Shown piece after piece: positions 23,999 through 31,908 of a stretch of 64,000 nt of DNA. Numbering within the stretch: position 1 is the first letter of the stretch; each line of letters begins with the position of its first letter. The notes below the pieces were generated by a model, which searched no databases, had not been told where the DNA came from, and worked only from the letters and a program-made list of their open reading frames with translations. Source of the DNA: VRUE01 sp963703235 (lineage in GTDB: Bacteria; Actinomycetota; Thermoleophilia; Solirubrobacterales; 70-9); contig OY969802.1 of assembly GCA_963703235.1 (NCBI GenBank), positions 1,984,001-2,048,000 on the forward strand. The letters are read 5' to 3'. Made by a program: the position numbers and the translations under genes.

Positions 23999-24775
23999 GT
24001 GGCCAATCGCAGGGAGGAAGAGAGAGAGCGACTCCGCCAGGCGCGGGAAGAACGCGAGGGCTCCCAGGCCAAGTCGGAGAAACGCCGCCTTTTCGTCGCC
24101 TACGCGGTCGCCGGGGTGATCGGACTCGCCGTCGTGGCGGGCATCGTCCTCGCCGTCTCCGGCGGGACCAGTGACGGTGGCGAAGCCCACCTCAACGTGG
24201 CGAGCGGCAAAACCAACGGCTTCGAGCCCGACGAACGCGAGGGCTCCGAGGTGCCGGCCGCGGCCGGAACGAACCTGGAGAAAGCGGCGCAGAAAGCCGG
24301 CTGCGTCGTCCGGCTCGAGCTCGAAGACGAGGGCAAAAGCCACCTGCCGCCGACCGCTACCGCGCCCGACTACGGGACCAACCCGCCGACCTCCGGCAAC
24401 CACGCCGAAGCGCCCTACCAGCAGGCCGACGGCGCCTACAGCGAGATGCCCGACGAAATCTTCATCGTCCACTCGCTCGAGCACGGTCGGATGGAGATCC
24501 AGTACAGCCCCGACCTCTCCGAGGGCGAGCAGCAGGAGCTGAAGGGGCTCTACGACACGATGTACGGCGGGACGTTGCTCTTCCCGAACGACAACATGAC
24601 CTACGCGGTCGCGGCGACCACCTGGACCAATCTGATCGGCTGCCCCGAGTACAAAGGGGCGGCGACGCTCGACGCGATTCGCGCCTTCGGCCAGAAAACC
24701 TGGGGACGGTACGGCGGCGAGGGAACCGGCGCCGTCAAAGGCCCGACGCCAGTAGAACCGGCGCCGGTCAGCTGA
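23999..24775 (+). CDS. DUF3105 membrane-anchored protein
   Basis: This 258-residue protein starts at GTG 23999, 18 bases after metF. A charged N-terminus (about residues 1-28) precedes one transmembrane helix (FVAYAVAGVIGLAVVAGIVL). The extracytoplasmic part has the DUF3105 signature: YGTNPPTSGNHAEAPYQQ, FIVHSLEHGRMEIQYSPD and the later YAVAATTWTNLIGC. The His-rich pocket is suggestive, but the family function is unknown. Co-transcription with metF is possible. Confidence 0.85.
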   Translation: MANRREEERERLRQAREEREGSQAKSEKRRLFVAYAVAGVIGLAVVAGIVLAVSGGTSDGGEAHLNVASGKTNGFEPDEREGSEVPAAAGTNLEKAAQKAGCVVRLELEDEGKSHLPPTATAPDYGTNPPTSGNHAEAPYQQADGAYSEMPDEIFIVHSLEHGRMEIQYSPDLSEGEQQELKGLYDTMYGGTLLFPNDNMTYAVAATTWTNLIGCPEYKGAATLDAIRAFGQKTWGRYGGEGTGAVKGPTPVEPAPVS

Positions 24776-24870
24776 CGCGTGGCTCGGCGCATATCGGCGT
24801 CCTCGGTCGCTCGCGTGCAGAGCACGCCACGCTCCCTGCGTCCTTGATCTGCTTGGCCACGCGTCAGCTG
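24769..24870. repeat. Long-loop inverted repeat between convergent genes
   Basis: CAGCTGACGCGTGGC (24769-24783) and its perfect reverse complement (24856-24870) are separated by 72 bases. Each arm includes the stop codon of the adjacent gene (24775 on plus, 24864 on minus). It could act as a two-way terminator or be a mobile palindromic element. Confidence 0.6.
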
Positions 24871-25829
24871 GCTCGATATGACGGGAAGAAATCGGAGGGG
24901 TTACGGCCAGCCGAAAGGCGCTCGTAGGCGGCAGGGTCGCAGACGACCTCGGAGGTGTGCCAGGCCTGCTCGCGATTGGCGAAGCCGCGCTTGAACTCCT
25001 CCAGCCGGTCGCCGCGGGCGAGGCCGCCGCCGAGGTTGAGCGGCAGGTTCTGCTCGGCGGCGAAGTCGACCAGCGCCGCGACGACGTTCTTCATCGGCGA
25101 GTCGCGCAGCTGGGCGTCGGCGCTGCCGCTGAGGTAGTAGTGGAGGAAGCCGTCGCTGCGGACGGCGATCGAGGCAGCGGCTGCGTCGTCGCCGGGAGCG
25201 CGAGCGGTGGCGAGCCAGGCGAGCGGGGAGGAGAGGACCCGGTCGAAGTAGGCAGCGGCGAAGAAGTAGTGGGCCGCCGCCTCGGCACGGCGCATCGTCT
25301 GCTCGTAGGCGGTGAGGAAGCCGGCGCGTTCCTCGGCGCTCGTCTCCGGCCCCGGCACTATTCCGACCTCGTAGCCGGCGCGCAGGTTCTTGTTGATCTG
25401 GTTGCGGTCGCTGCCGCGGCTCTTGCGCGGCAGCCTCGGGTCGGCGATCTGGACGACGTTGCGCTCGCTGGTGCCGACCAGCGGTGGCTCGGCGAGCGTG
25501 TGGCGGACGAAGAGGCTGACGAGTCCGGTGGCAGAGAAGTCGATCTCCGCCAGATCTACCGTTCGTCGCAGCTTTTTCCCGCCGATAGGGCGGTCAATGC
25601 TGCGATGAACCCGGGACAATCCCGGGTAGCCGTAGGGGGAGATCGCGTCGATCTCGTCGCTGTCCGGGATCGGGCGGACGATCACGGGAGCGAGCAGCTC
25701 CCGGCTCCCGGCGACGATCCGCAGAGTGTGGGTGACCCCTTCGGCTTCGAGGAACGGCGTCGAGCGGAAGAACTCCTCGCCCGCGGCCGCCTCGCCCCGG
25801 TCGGCGATCAGCTCGGCGGTCGCGCTCAC
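24864..25829 (-). CDS. FemAB/BioF2-like acyltransferase of the GNAT superfamily
   Basis: This 321-residue protein starts at GTG 25829, overlapping the stop of the upstream GNAT gene (GTGA). It shows the paired GNAT-fold pattern of FemAB/BioF2-like proteins: RNQINKNLRAGYEVGIV (an INKN/RNxIRK-type site), AAAASIAVRSDGFLHYYLSG and the terminal LNLGGGLARGDRLEEFKRGF. Such enzymes transfer amino-acyl or acyl groups to cell-wall precursors or polysaccharides. The position next to glycosyltransferases supports a role in surface polymer modification (inference). Confidence 0.75.
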   Translation of the reverse strand: MSATAELIADRGEAAAGEEFFRSTPFLEAEGVTHTLRIVAGSRELLAPVIVRPIPDSDEIDAISPYGYPGLSRVHRSIDRPIGGKKLRRTVDLAEIDFSATGLVSLFVRHTLAEPPLVGTSERNVVQIADPRLPRKSRGSDRNQINKNLRAGYEVGIVPGPETSAEERAGFLTAYEQTMRRAEAAAHYFFAAAYFDRVLSSPLAWLATARAPGDDAAAASIAVRSDGFLHYYLSGSADAQLRDSPMKNVVAALVDFAAEQNLPLNLGGGLARGDRLEEFKRGFANREQAWHTSEVVCDPAAYERLSAGRNPSDFFPSYRAS

Positions 25830-26377
25830 GCCGGGCCGAGCAGGTCCGCGGCCGCCGCCCGGAACTCGTCGGGGAGGACGCCCCAGACCTCGCAGTCGTC
25901 GATGCCGTCGGGTCGGGCGAGATGGCGACGCATCGTCCCCTCGTGCTTCCAGCCGAGCCCGGCGACGGTTTTCTTCGCCACCTCGTTGCGGGCGGGGATG
26001 CGCCCGTAGACGCGGTGGGCGCCGAACTCGTCGAAGGCCTTGGCGATCGTCAACGCCTCGGCGCGCCTGCCGACGCCCTTGCCGCGGACGTCGTCGCCGA
26101 TCAGCGCCCCCAGCTCCGGGGCGGTCTGCCGGAAGAGCCCGTAGAGCGCGGTGAAGCCGACCGGCTCCTCGTACCCCTCGACCACGATCGCGTACTTGCG
26201 GTCTTCGCCGGAGTCGTCCATCGCCCGCCTGACCCAGGCTTCGGCTTCCTCGAGTGAGAACCCGTCGCGCTGCTCCATCAGCGTCCTGGTCGCCTTGGGA
26301 TTGTTGAACCAGCGGTGGACAGCGACCATGTCGTCCAGCTGGAACGGGCGCAACCTGACCTCCGGCCGATCGCTCAT
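25826..26377 (-). CDS. GNAT-family N-acetyltransferase (RimJ/RimL-like)
   Basis: About 183 residues, ATG 26377 (MSDRPEVRLRPFQLDD); a longer in-frame start would lie inside a palindrome. The family pattern is present: RLRPFQLDDMVAVHRWFNNP, YAIVVEGYEEPVGFTALYG, the acetyl-CoA loop GDDVRGKGVGRRAEALTIAK and RVYGRIPARNEVAKKTVAGL. It could acetylate a sugar nucleotide or a protein N-terminus; the cluster favours a sugar or precursor substrate (inference). Confidence 0.82.
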   Translation of the reverse strand: MSDRPEVRLRPFQLDDMVAVHRWFNNPKATRTLMEQRDGFSLEEAEAWVRRAMDDSGEDRKYAIVVEGYEEPVGFTALYGLFRQTAPELGALIGDDVRGKGVGRRAEALTIAKAFDEFGAHRVYGRIPARNEVAKKTVAGLGWKHEGTMRRHLARPDGIDDCEVWGVLPDEFRAAAADLLGPA

Positions 26378-26391
26378 CTGCCGCACCTTAG

Positions 26392-26502
26392 AGGCCATAC
26401 CGGCAGGGGTGGAGCGTCTTGTACTTTTTCCGCGCCGACGCCTGCGGACAGCAACCCGCTGTCTTCGGAAAAAGTTAAGCGGAACCCCTGCCGGTATGGC
26501 CT
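26392..26502. repeat. 111-bp nested palindrome
   Basis: The outer arms are perfect over 19 bases (26392-26410 and 26484-26502). Inside are ACTTTTTCCG (26423-26432) pairing with CGGAAAAAGT (26466-26475), and GACAGC pairing with GCTGTC across a 5-base loop. It lies between the sugar transferase stop and the GNAT start. As RNA it would form a very stable hairpin; terminator or palindromic element. Confidence 0.7.
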
Positions 26503-26503
26503 T

Positions 26504-27067
26504 TCAGTCCGGCGCAAGGCCGTGGCCGGTGACCAGGAGCCAGGTCGTCTTGGCGAGGATGCGGAGGTCGAGGAGGGCGCGGCGGCGGTCGACGTACTCG
26601 ACGTCGAGATCGATCCGCTCCTCCCAGGGGATTCCGGCGCGACCCTGGACCTGGGCCCAGCCGGTGAGGCCGGGGCGGACCTCGTGGCGACGTTTCTGGT
26701 GCGGCGTGTAGTCGACCACCTGCGCCGGGATGGTCGGGCGAGGGCCGACGATCGCCATCTCGCCGCGCAGCACGTTGACCAGGTTGGGCAGCTCGTCGAG
26801 CGAGGTGCGGCGCAGGAAGCGGCCGGCGCGGGTGACGCGCGGGTCGTCGCGGGCGATCGCGACTCCGACGCCGACCGGGTCGGAGCCCTGGACCATCGTC
26901 CGCAGCTTCAGCAGCTCGAACTCGGCGCCGTCCTTGCCGACACGCCGCTGCCGGTAGATCGCCGGCCCCGGGCTGCCGAGCTTGATCGCGATCGCCGCGA
27001 TCGCCAGGACGGGCGAGAGGACGATCAAGGCCACCGTTGCCACGAGGATGTCGAAGGCTCGGGGCAT
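26504..27067 (-). CDS. Initiating undecaprenyl-phosphate sugar transferase (bacterial sugar transferase family)
   Basis: This 187-residue protein starts at ATG 27067. One N-terminal transmembrane segment (ILVATVALIVLSPVLAIAAI) is followed by the family core: SPGPAIYRQRRVGKDG, FELLKLRTM, the pair TRAGRFLRRTSLDELPNLVN and VLRGEMAIVGPRP, then RPGLTGWAQVQGR. These are the catalytic Lys-x-Arg and Asp-Glu sites of WcaJ/PglC-like enzymes, which load the first sugar phosphate on the lipid carrier. The short form lacks extra N-terminal helices. It starts the repeat-unit pathway of this region. Confidence 0.92.
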   Translation of the reverse strand: MPRAFDILVATVALIVLSPVLAIAAIAIKLGSPGPAIYRQRRVGKDGAEFELLKLRTMVQGSDPVGVGVAIARDDPRVTRAGRFLRRTSLDELPNLVNVLRGEMAIVGPRPTIPAQVVDYTPHQKRRHEVRPGLTGWAQVQGRAGIPWEERIDLDVEYVDRRRALLDLRILAKTTWLLVTGHGLAPD

Positions 27068-27107
27068 CAGAACCGCCCCGGGTAGCCATATGCGCCCGTC
27101 AGATCCG

Positions 27108-28235
27108 TCATCGGGTTCCCTCCGCCTTCTCCCAGCTCCCGGGCGCGCCGTGGCGGAAGCGGTCCCAGAGGCCGGCGGCGATCGAGGCGGTGGTCATCGT
27201 GTAGTAGCGGGCGACGCGGAGCGGCGCGAGCGGCAGCCACCTGCCGAGCGCGGCGGCGGCGAGGACGGTGAGCTGGATCGCGAAGGTCACCGCGTAGATC
27301 CAGCCCTCGCCGAGCAGGGCGAGGTTCGCGACGAAGGCGATCAGGTGCAGGAACGGGGTTAAGTAGCGCAGCAGCCGGTGCGAGGCGATCTCGAAGGCGT
27401 AGGCGGGCCGGTAGCCGCGCGGGCTCAGCATCCCTTCGCGGACGACGATGTCCCAGAGACCGACCATCATCCGCCGCTTGCGGGCGAACTCGCCCCCCAG
27501 GGTCGGCACCATCTTCTCCTCGGCCGACGCCCAGGGGACGTAGAGGGAGCGACGGCCGCGCTTGGCCAGCAGGAAGGGAAAGGAGAGGTCGTGGCTTCCC
27601 GATGGAGGCAGGGCCAGGTAGGCATCGCGGCGCACGGCGTAGATGGCCCCGTTGCCCGCGGTGACGCCGGCCAATGCCGACTCCATCTCGCGCACCGCCA
27701 TCTCGTAGCGCCAGTAGGCGCCCTCGAGGTTGTCGCCGGCCGGGTCGAGGAAGCGAACCTGGCCGCAGACGTAGCCGACCGTGGGGTCGGCGAAGGGCTC
27801 CACCAGTCGCCGCATTGCGGCCGGCGACCAGGCGCTGTTGGCGTCGGAGAAGGCGAGGATCTCGCCGCCGGCCCGCTCGGTCGCCGCGTTCTGGGCGGCG
27901 ACCTTGCCGCCCCGGGGCAGCTCGAGGACGAGGTCGGCGCCGGCCTCCCTGGCGCGCTCCGCGGTGGCGTCGGCGGAACCATCCGAGGCGACGACGATCT
28001 CGAGCCGGTCGCGGGGGTAGTCGAGCGCGAGCGCGTTGGCGACCTTGGCGGCGATCGAGCCCTCCTCGTCGTAGGCCGCGACGATCAGCGAGACCCGCGG
28101 CAGCTCCTCCCAGGTGCCCGGCCGCAGGGTGGGGTGGCGGCGCAGAGCGACGAGGGCGCGAAGGACGAGTGGATAGCCGAGGTGGGTGTAGAGGATCAGG
28201 GCGAGGCTGACCCAGAAGAGGACTGCTGGCACCAT
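27108..28235 (-). CDS. Membrane glycosyltransferase family 2
   Basis: About 375 residues, ATG 28235 (MVPAVLFWVSLALILYTHLG), four bases after the upstream gene. One N-terminal membrane helix is followed by a GT-A domain: VSLIVAAYDEEGSIAAKV, LEIVVASDGSADAT, EILAFSDANSAW (DxD-like), then the EKMVPTLGGEFARKRRMMVG acceptor region. Three or more C-terminal helices follow (FLHLIAFVANLALL, AVTFAIQLTVLAAAA). It builds the repeat unit of a surface polysaccharide. Confidence 0.88.
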   Translation of the reverse strand: MVPAVLFWVSLALILYTHLGYPLVLRALVALRRHPTLRPGTWEELPRVSLIVAAYDEEGSIAAKVANALALDYPRDRLEIVVASDGSADATAERAREAGADLVLELPRGGKVAAQNAATERAGGEILAFSDANSAWSPAAMRRLVEPFADPTVGYVCGQVRFLDPAGDNLEGAYWRYEMAVREMESALAGVTAGNGAIYAVRRDAYLALPPSGSHDLSFPFLLAKRGRRSLYVPWASAEEKMVPTLGGEFARKRRMMVGLWDIVVREGMLSPRGYRPAYAFEIASHRLLRYLTPFLHLIAFVANLALLGEGWIYAVTFAIQLTVLAAAALGRWLPLAPLRVARYYTMTTASIAAGLWDRFRHGAPGSWEKAEGTR

Positions 28236-28239
28236 CTGA

Positions 28240-29364
28240 TTATCGGTCTCCCCGGGGGAGCTCGAGCAGTTCGCGGTAGAGATCGAGGGTCTGGCGGGCT
28301 GCCTCGTCCCAGGAGTAGGAGCCGGTGGCGGCGCGCTCGGCGGTGGCGGCCAGCTCCCGCCTGGCCGGCTCATTCTCGACTAGCTCCCGGAGCGCTGTGG
28401 CGAGGGCAGTGGGGTCCCCCGGTGCGACGAGGTGGGCTGCGCCCTGGGCGGCGACCTCGGGAAAGCCGCCGACCGCGCTCAGGACCAGCGGCTTGCCGAA
28501 GGCGAGGCCGGTGTAGAGGACGCCGGAGTGCTCGGCGTCGCGGTAGGGGAGGACGACGAGGTCGGCGCGGCGGAAGATCGCCGGGATCTCGGCGTCGTCG
28601 ACGAAGCGGGTGAGGAAGCGGACACGCCCGGGCGCCTCGCGGGCGAGGTCGCGCAGCGGACCGACGTCCATGCGCGGATTGCCGACGATCCACAGCTCGG
28701 CGCCTTCGACCCTGCGGAACGCCTGCAGCAAGGTGTCGAGCCCCTTGTAGGGGCGCAACAGGCCGAAGAAGAGAATCACCGGGCACTCGGCCCCTGCCAG
28801 CTCGGCAGGAAGGGGCTTCTCCTCGGGCAGCCGGGTCAGGTAGTCGAAGGCGCCGTGGTGGATGACGCGCACTCGATCCGGGTCGAGGCCGACCTCCTCG
28901 CGCAACCGCGCCGCGCCGTGCTCGGAGTGGGCGATCGTCGCGTCCATGCGCCCGAAGACACGACGGGCAGTCGCGACCTGGCGGCGACTGGGACGTGGCG
29001 GCAGGATGTAGTGCGCGGTCATCAGCCGCGGGCGGAGGGCCGGCAGCAGGCGGGCGTCGAACGCCGGCAGCGGCAGCCACTGGTAATGGAGGACGTCGGC
29101 GTCGGCGCGGCGGCGGAAGCGGAGCATGTCCGGTACGTGCTCGGCCAGCTTGAAGGCGCGGCGACCCGGAGCCGCGAGGCCGCGGGCGGCGCTGCGGCGG
29201 TAGAAGCTCTCCTCCACCCGGTAACCGTCGGCCGCCGGCACCGGCCCGTAGAGGAAGCGACTGGTCAGGAGCTTCACCTCGGCGCCCTGGCGGGCCAGTG
29301 CCGCTGCGAGCGAACGGTCGTAGGGCGGCGTGAACGCCGACGGATCGACCAGCTGCACCCTCAT
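28240..29364 (-). CDS. Glycosyltransferase family 4 (GT-B fold)
   Basis: This 374-residue protein starts at ATG 29364. N-terminal acceptor domain: YDRSLAAALARQGAEVKLLT and ADVLHYQWLPLPAFDARL. C-terminal nucleotide-sugar domain: ILFFGLLRPYKGLDTLLQAF, ELWIVGNPRMD, FRRADLVVLPYRDAEHSGVL (the E-x7-E-like site) and GKPLVLSAVGGFPEVA. It lies in tandem with the GT2 gene and is divergent from the second GT2 gene at 29387. Confidence 0.9.
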   Translation of the reverse strand: MRVQLVDPSAFTPPYDRSLAAALARQGAEVKLLTSRFLYGPVPAADGYRVEESFYRRSAARGLAAPGRRAFKLAEHVPDMLRFRRRADADVLHYQWLPLPAFDARLLPALRPRLMTAHYILPPRPSRRQVATARRVFGRMDATIAHSEHGAARLREEVGLDPDRVRVIHHGAFDYLTRLPEEKPLPAELAGAECPVILFFGLLRPYKGLDTLLQAFRRVEGAELWIVGNPRMDVGPLRDLAREAPGRVRFLTRFVDDAEIPAIFRRADLVVLPYRDAEHSGVLYTGLAFGKPLVLSAVGGFPEVAAQGAAHLVAPGDPTALATALRELVENEPARRELAATAERAATGSYSWDEAARQTLDLYRELLELPRGDR

Positions 29365-29386
29365 CGCCGACGATTATCGTGGCCGC

Positions 29387-30322
29387 GTGGCGCCCGCGCT
29401 CTCCTACTGCGTCGTGAACACCAACGGCCGCGAGCACCTGCTCGCCTGCCTCGGCGCGATCGAGCGCACCCACCCACCCGGGATCGAGCGGGAGATCCTC
29501 GTCCTCGACAACGCATCCGACGATGGCTCCGCGGAGGCGGTCCTGGCCCTCGACGGCGATATCCGCCTGATCGCCCTCGAGCGCCGCACCGGCAAGGCGG
29601 AGAACGACTCGACCCTGCTGCGCGAGGCCAGCGGCGACTACTGCTTGCTCCTGAACGAGGACTCCGAGCTGCGGCCGAGGGCGGCCGAGGCGCTGGTCGA
29701 CGTTCTCGAGGCCGATCCGAGAGCCGCAGCAGCCGCTGCGCAGCTGCTCGACTCGGCCGGGCGGCCGGTCCCCTGCGCCTGGCGCTTTCCCGGAGTGGGA
29801 ACGGCGGCGATCGGCGCACTCTTCCTGCACCGTCGCCTCACCGTGCAGAGCAAGGGAAGCGAGACGCGAGAGGTCGACTGGGGGCAGTCGAGCGCCCTGC
29901 TGGTGCGCCGCCGGGCGGCTATCGAGGTCGACTACCTCGACCCCGCCTTCTTCGTCTACTACGACGAGTGCGACTTCTGCAAGCGCCTCGCCGATGCCGG
30001 TTGGCACACCCTCTTCGTCCCCGCCGCCGAGGCCGTCCACCACGACCAGCTCTCGACCGACCTCGGCGCCGGCCTGCCCCGCATCGTCGAGTTCCACCGC
30101 AATCGCGACCTCTACATGCGCAAACACCACTCGCGCTCGGCCGCCCTCGCCGTCCGCCTCCTCACCGCCTGGTCCTACGCCCTGCGCGCCGTTGCCGCGA
30201 TCGTCCTGCCGAACCGGCCGGCGCGGATCTACTGGGCGCACGCTCGGCAAGCCCTACTTCCCGGCCGCGGCGAGTCCCTCCGCGACCGCGCCTGCGCCTG
30301 CGCATCCCGGACGAGCCGTTAG
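29387..30322 (+). CDS. Glycosyltransferase family 2 (rhamnosyltransferase-like)
   Basis: About 311 residues. The GTG at 29387 is chosen because it gives MAPALSYCVVNTNGREHLLA, the normal family start, and TATCGT lies 6 bases upstream; the longer frame overlaps the divergent gene. Motifs: EILVLDNASDDGSAEAV, CLLLNEDSEL (DxD position), FVYYDECDFCKRLADAGWHT and AEAVHH. This resembles WbbL-type rhamnosyl/galactosyl transferases. It converges on the flippase gene through a hairpin. Confidence 0.87.
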   Translation: MAPALSYCVVNTNGREHLLACLGAIERTHPPGIEREILVLDNASDDGSAEAVLALDGDIRLIALERRTGKAENDSTLLREASGDYCLLLNEDSELRPRAAEALVDVLEADPRAAAAAAQLLDSAGRPVPCAWRFPGVGTAAIGALFLHRRLTVQSKGSETREVDWGQSSALLVRRRAAIEVDYLDPAFFVYYDECDFCKRLADAGWHTLFVPAAEAVHHDQLSTDLGAGLPRIVEFHRNRDLYMRKHHSRSAALAVRLLTAWSYALRAVAAIVLPNRPARIYWAHARQALLPGRGESLRDRACACASRTSR

Positions 30323-30358
30323 TTGAACACCCTCTGGGTGGCTAACTCACGGCTCGTC
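30310..30358. terminator. Bidirectional hairpin terminator
   Basis: GACGAGCCG (30310-30318) pairs with CGGCTCGTC (30350-30358). An inner CACCC-TCT-GGGTG stem (30328-30340) and a TTAGT/CTAAC region extend it. It sits exactly between two convergent stop codons. There is no T-run, as is usual in high-GC actinobacteria. Confidence 0.75.
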
Positions 30359-31899
30359 TAGGGACGGGCGTCTTCGTCGAGGCGGACTGCCTCGTAGGTC
30401 TCCGGGATCGTGCCGTCGACGGCGGGTTCCTCGCGAGCCAGCGCGCGGAGACGCGCTAACAGCTCGCCGGGGTGGCGGAGTCGGGCCAGCCAGCCGCGCT
30501 CCTCGGCGCTGAAGAAGCCGGTGACGAGGAGGACGGCGGGGTAGGCGAGCCAGAGGGCGACGCGGGCCGCCAGGCCGGCGAAGCCGTCGGTCGGCAGCAG
30601 CAGCTCGCCGAGGGCGACGAGGAGGACGGAGACGAGCACGACGCGGGCCAGGCGCGTCCATTCGTAGGGAACGGGGAAGAGCCGCTGCGTGAACGCGTAC
30701 ATCAGCGCCACCACGACCAGGTAGGAGGCGACCAGGGCGAGGCCGGCGCCGACTATCCCCAGCGGCGGCACCAGGATCAGGTTGAGGACGACGTTGACGG
30801 CCAGCGCCGCCAGGGTCGCCGGGAAGTTGAACTCGGTGCGGCCGGTGCGGCCGAGGATCACGAGCTGGACCATGTAGAGGGCGTAGAGGGTGACCGCGGC
30901 CGAGATCAGCCCGACCGCTTCGTAGGACTCGAAGAACTCCGGCGCGGCAAGCGCCCGCGCGATCCAGCGCGCGAGCAGCCAGATGCCGACGACGACGAAG
31001 GCACAGCCGGCTACGAACCAGGTGACGACCGCGGCGTAGACGCGGCGGGCCTCGTCGTCGTCGCGGATCGAGTAGGCGAGCGGCGGCCAGGCGAGCTGGA
31101 AGCCGCGGACAAGGACGTTGACCGCCTGCGCGAACTTGACCGCGAGCGCGTAGAGGCCGGCCTCGGCGAGGCCGACGGCGCGGACGATGATGATCCGGTC
31201 GACGAAGTTGAGTGCGTAGAGGGAGAGCTCGGCCGGCATCGTCGGCAGGCCGAAGCGCAGCATCCGCCGCAGCAGGCCGCGGTCGGCCCAGAGCGCGAGG
31301 CGGCGACGGTGGACGACGATCAGGCCGAGGACGAACACCGCGCCGCTGATGTAGCTGCCGAGCAGCAGGCCGCGGGCGCCCTCGTCCTCGCCGACCACGA
31401 GGACCACGGTCAGCGCGATCGCCGCCAGCACGTTGGCGATCGTCACCGCGAAGAACGCCTTCGCCCGCTCCTCCAGCCGGAACAGGGTCAGCAGGTACTC
31501 GTGCAGGGTTGCCACCCAGAGGCCGCCGATCGCGATCCGGGCGAGGTCGGGCGCCGACCGGTCGAGCAGCGCCTCGGAGATCGGCTCCGCGAAGGGAAGC
31601 GCGATCAGCGCCGCTGCGGTCGAGAGCCAGAACAGCGCCGCGAAGGAGCTGGCGGCGACGGCGTCCGGGTCCTCGCCGCCCTTGTAGTAGAAGCGCAGCA
31701 CCGCCTCGATCACGCCGAAGCGGACGACGATGCTGGCCGCGACGACGGCGGCGAAGAGGACCTCGGCGGCGCCGTAGTCGGCGGGGGTGAGGTAGCGCGT
31801 GTAGAGCGGCAGCAGGGCGACCGCGATCAGCTTCGAGAGGATGCTCGCCGCGGTGTAGGCGGCGCCCGTCGTGGCCAACCGGCGCAGGTATCCCGACAC
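30358..31899 (-). CDS. Polysaccharide flippase (Wzx/RfbX-like)
   Basis: This 513-residue integral membrane protein starts at GTG 31899. It has about 12-14 hydrophobic helices and the typical opening GAAYTAASILSKLIAVALLP followed by LYTRYLTPADYGAAEVL. Central FGLPTMPAELSLYALNFVDR and IVRAVGLAEAGLYALAVKFA mark the MOP superfamily of lipid-linked oligosaccharide flippases. A charged tail of about 50 residues is cytoplasmic. It would export the repeat units made by the neighbouring glycosyltransferases. Confidence 0.9.
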   Translation of the reverse strand: MSGYLRRLATTGAAYTAASILSKLIAVALLPLYTRYLTPADYGAAEVLFAAVVAASIVVRFGVIEAVLRFYYKGGEDPDAVAASSFAALFWLSTAAALIALPFAEPISEALLDRSAPDLARIAIGGLWVATLHEYLLTLFRLEERAKAFFAVTIANVLAAIALTVVLVVGEDEGARGLLLGSYISGAVFVLGLIVVHRRRLALWADRGLLRRMLRFGLPTMPAELSLYALNFVDRIIIVRAVGLAEAGLYALAVKFAQAVNVLVRGFQLAWPPLAYSIRDDDEARRVYAAVVTWFVAGCAFVVVGIWLLARWIARALAAPEFFESYEAVGLISAAVTLYALYMVQLVILGRTGRTEFNFPATLAALAVNVVLNLILVPPLGIVGAGLALVASYLVVVALMYAFTQRLFPVPYEWTRLARVVLVSVLLVALGELLLPTDGFAGLAARVALWLAYPAVLLVTGFFSAEERGWLARLRHPGELLARLRALAREEPAVDGTIPETYEAVRLDEDARP

Positions 31900-31908
31900 G
31901 TCGCGAGC

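Noticed and set aside
24776..24863. tRNA-like gene in the spacer between convergent genes
   Set aside because: No acceptor-stem or GTTCRA-type T-loop pattern was found; the complementary ends are the long inverted repeat.
26399..26503. Possible tRNA or small RNA gene in the 26.4-kb spacer
   Set aside because: The structure is a simple nested palindrome without a cloverleaf or T-loop sequence.
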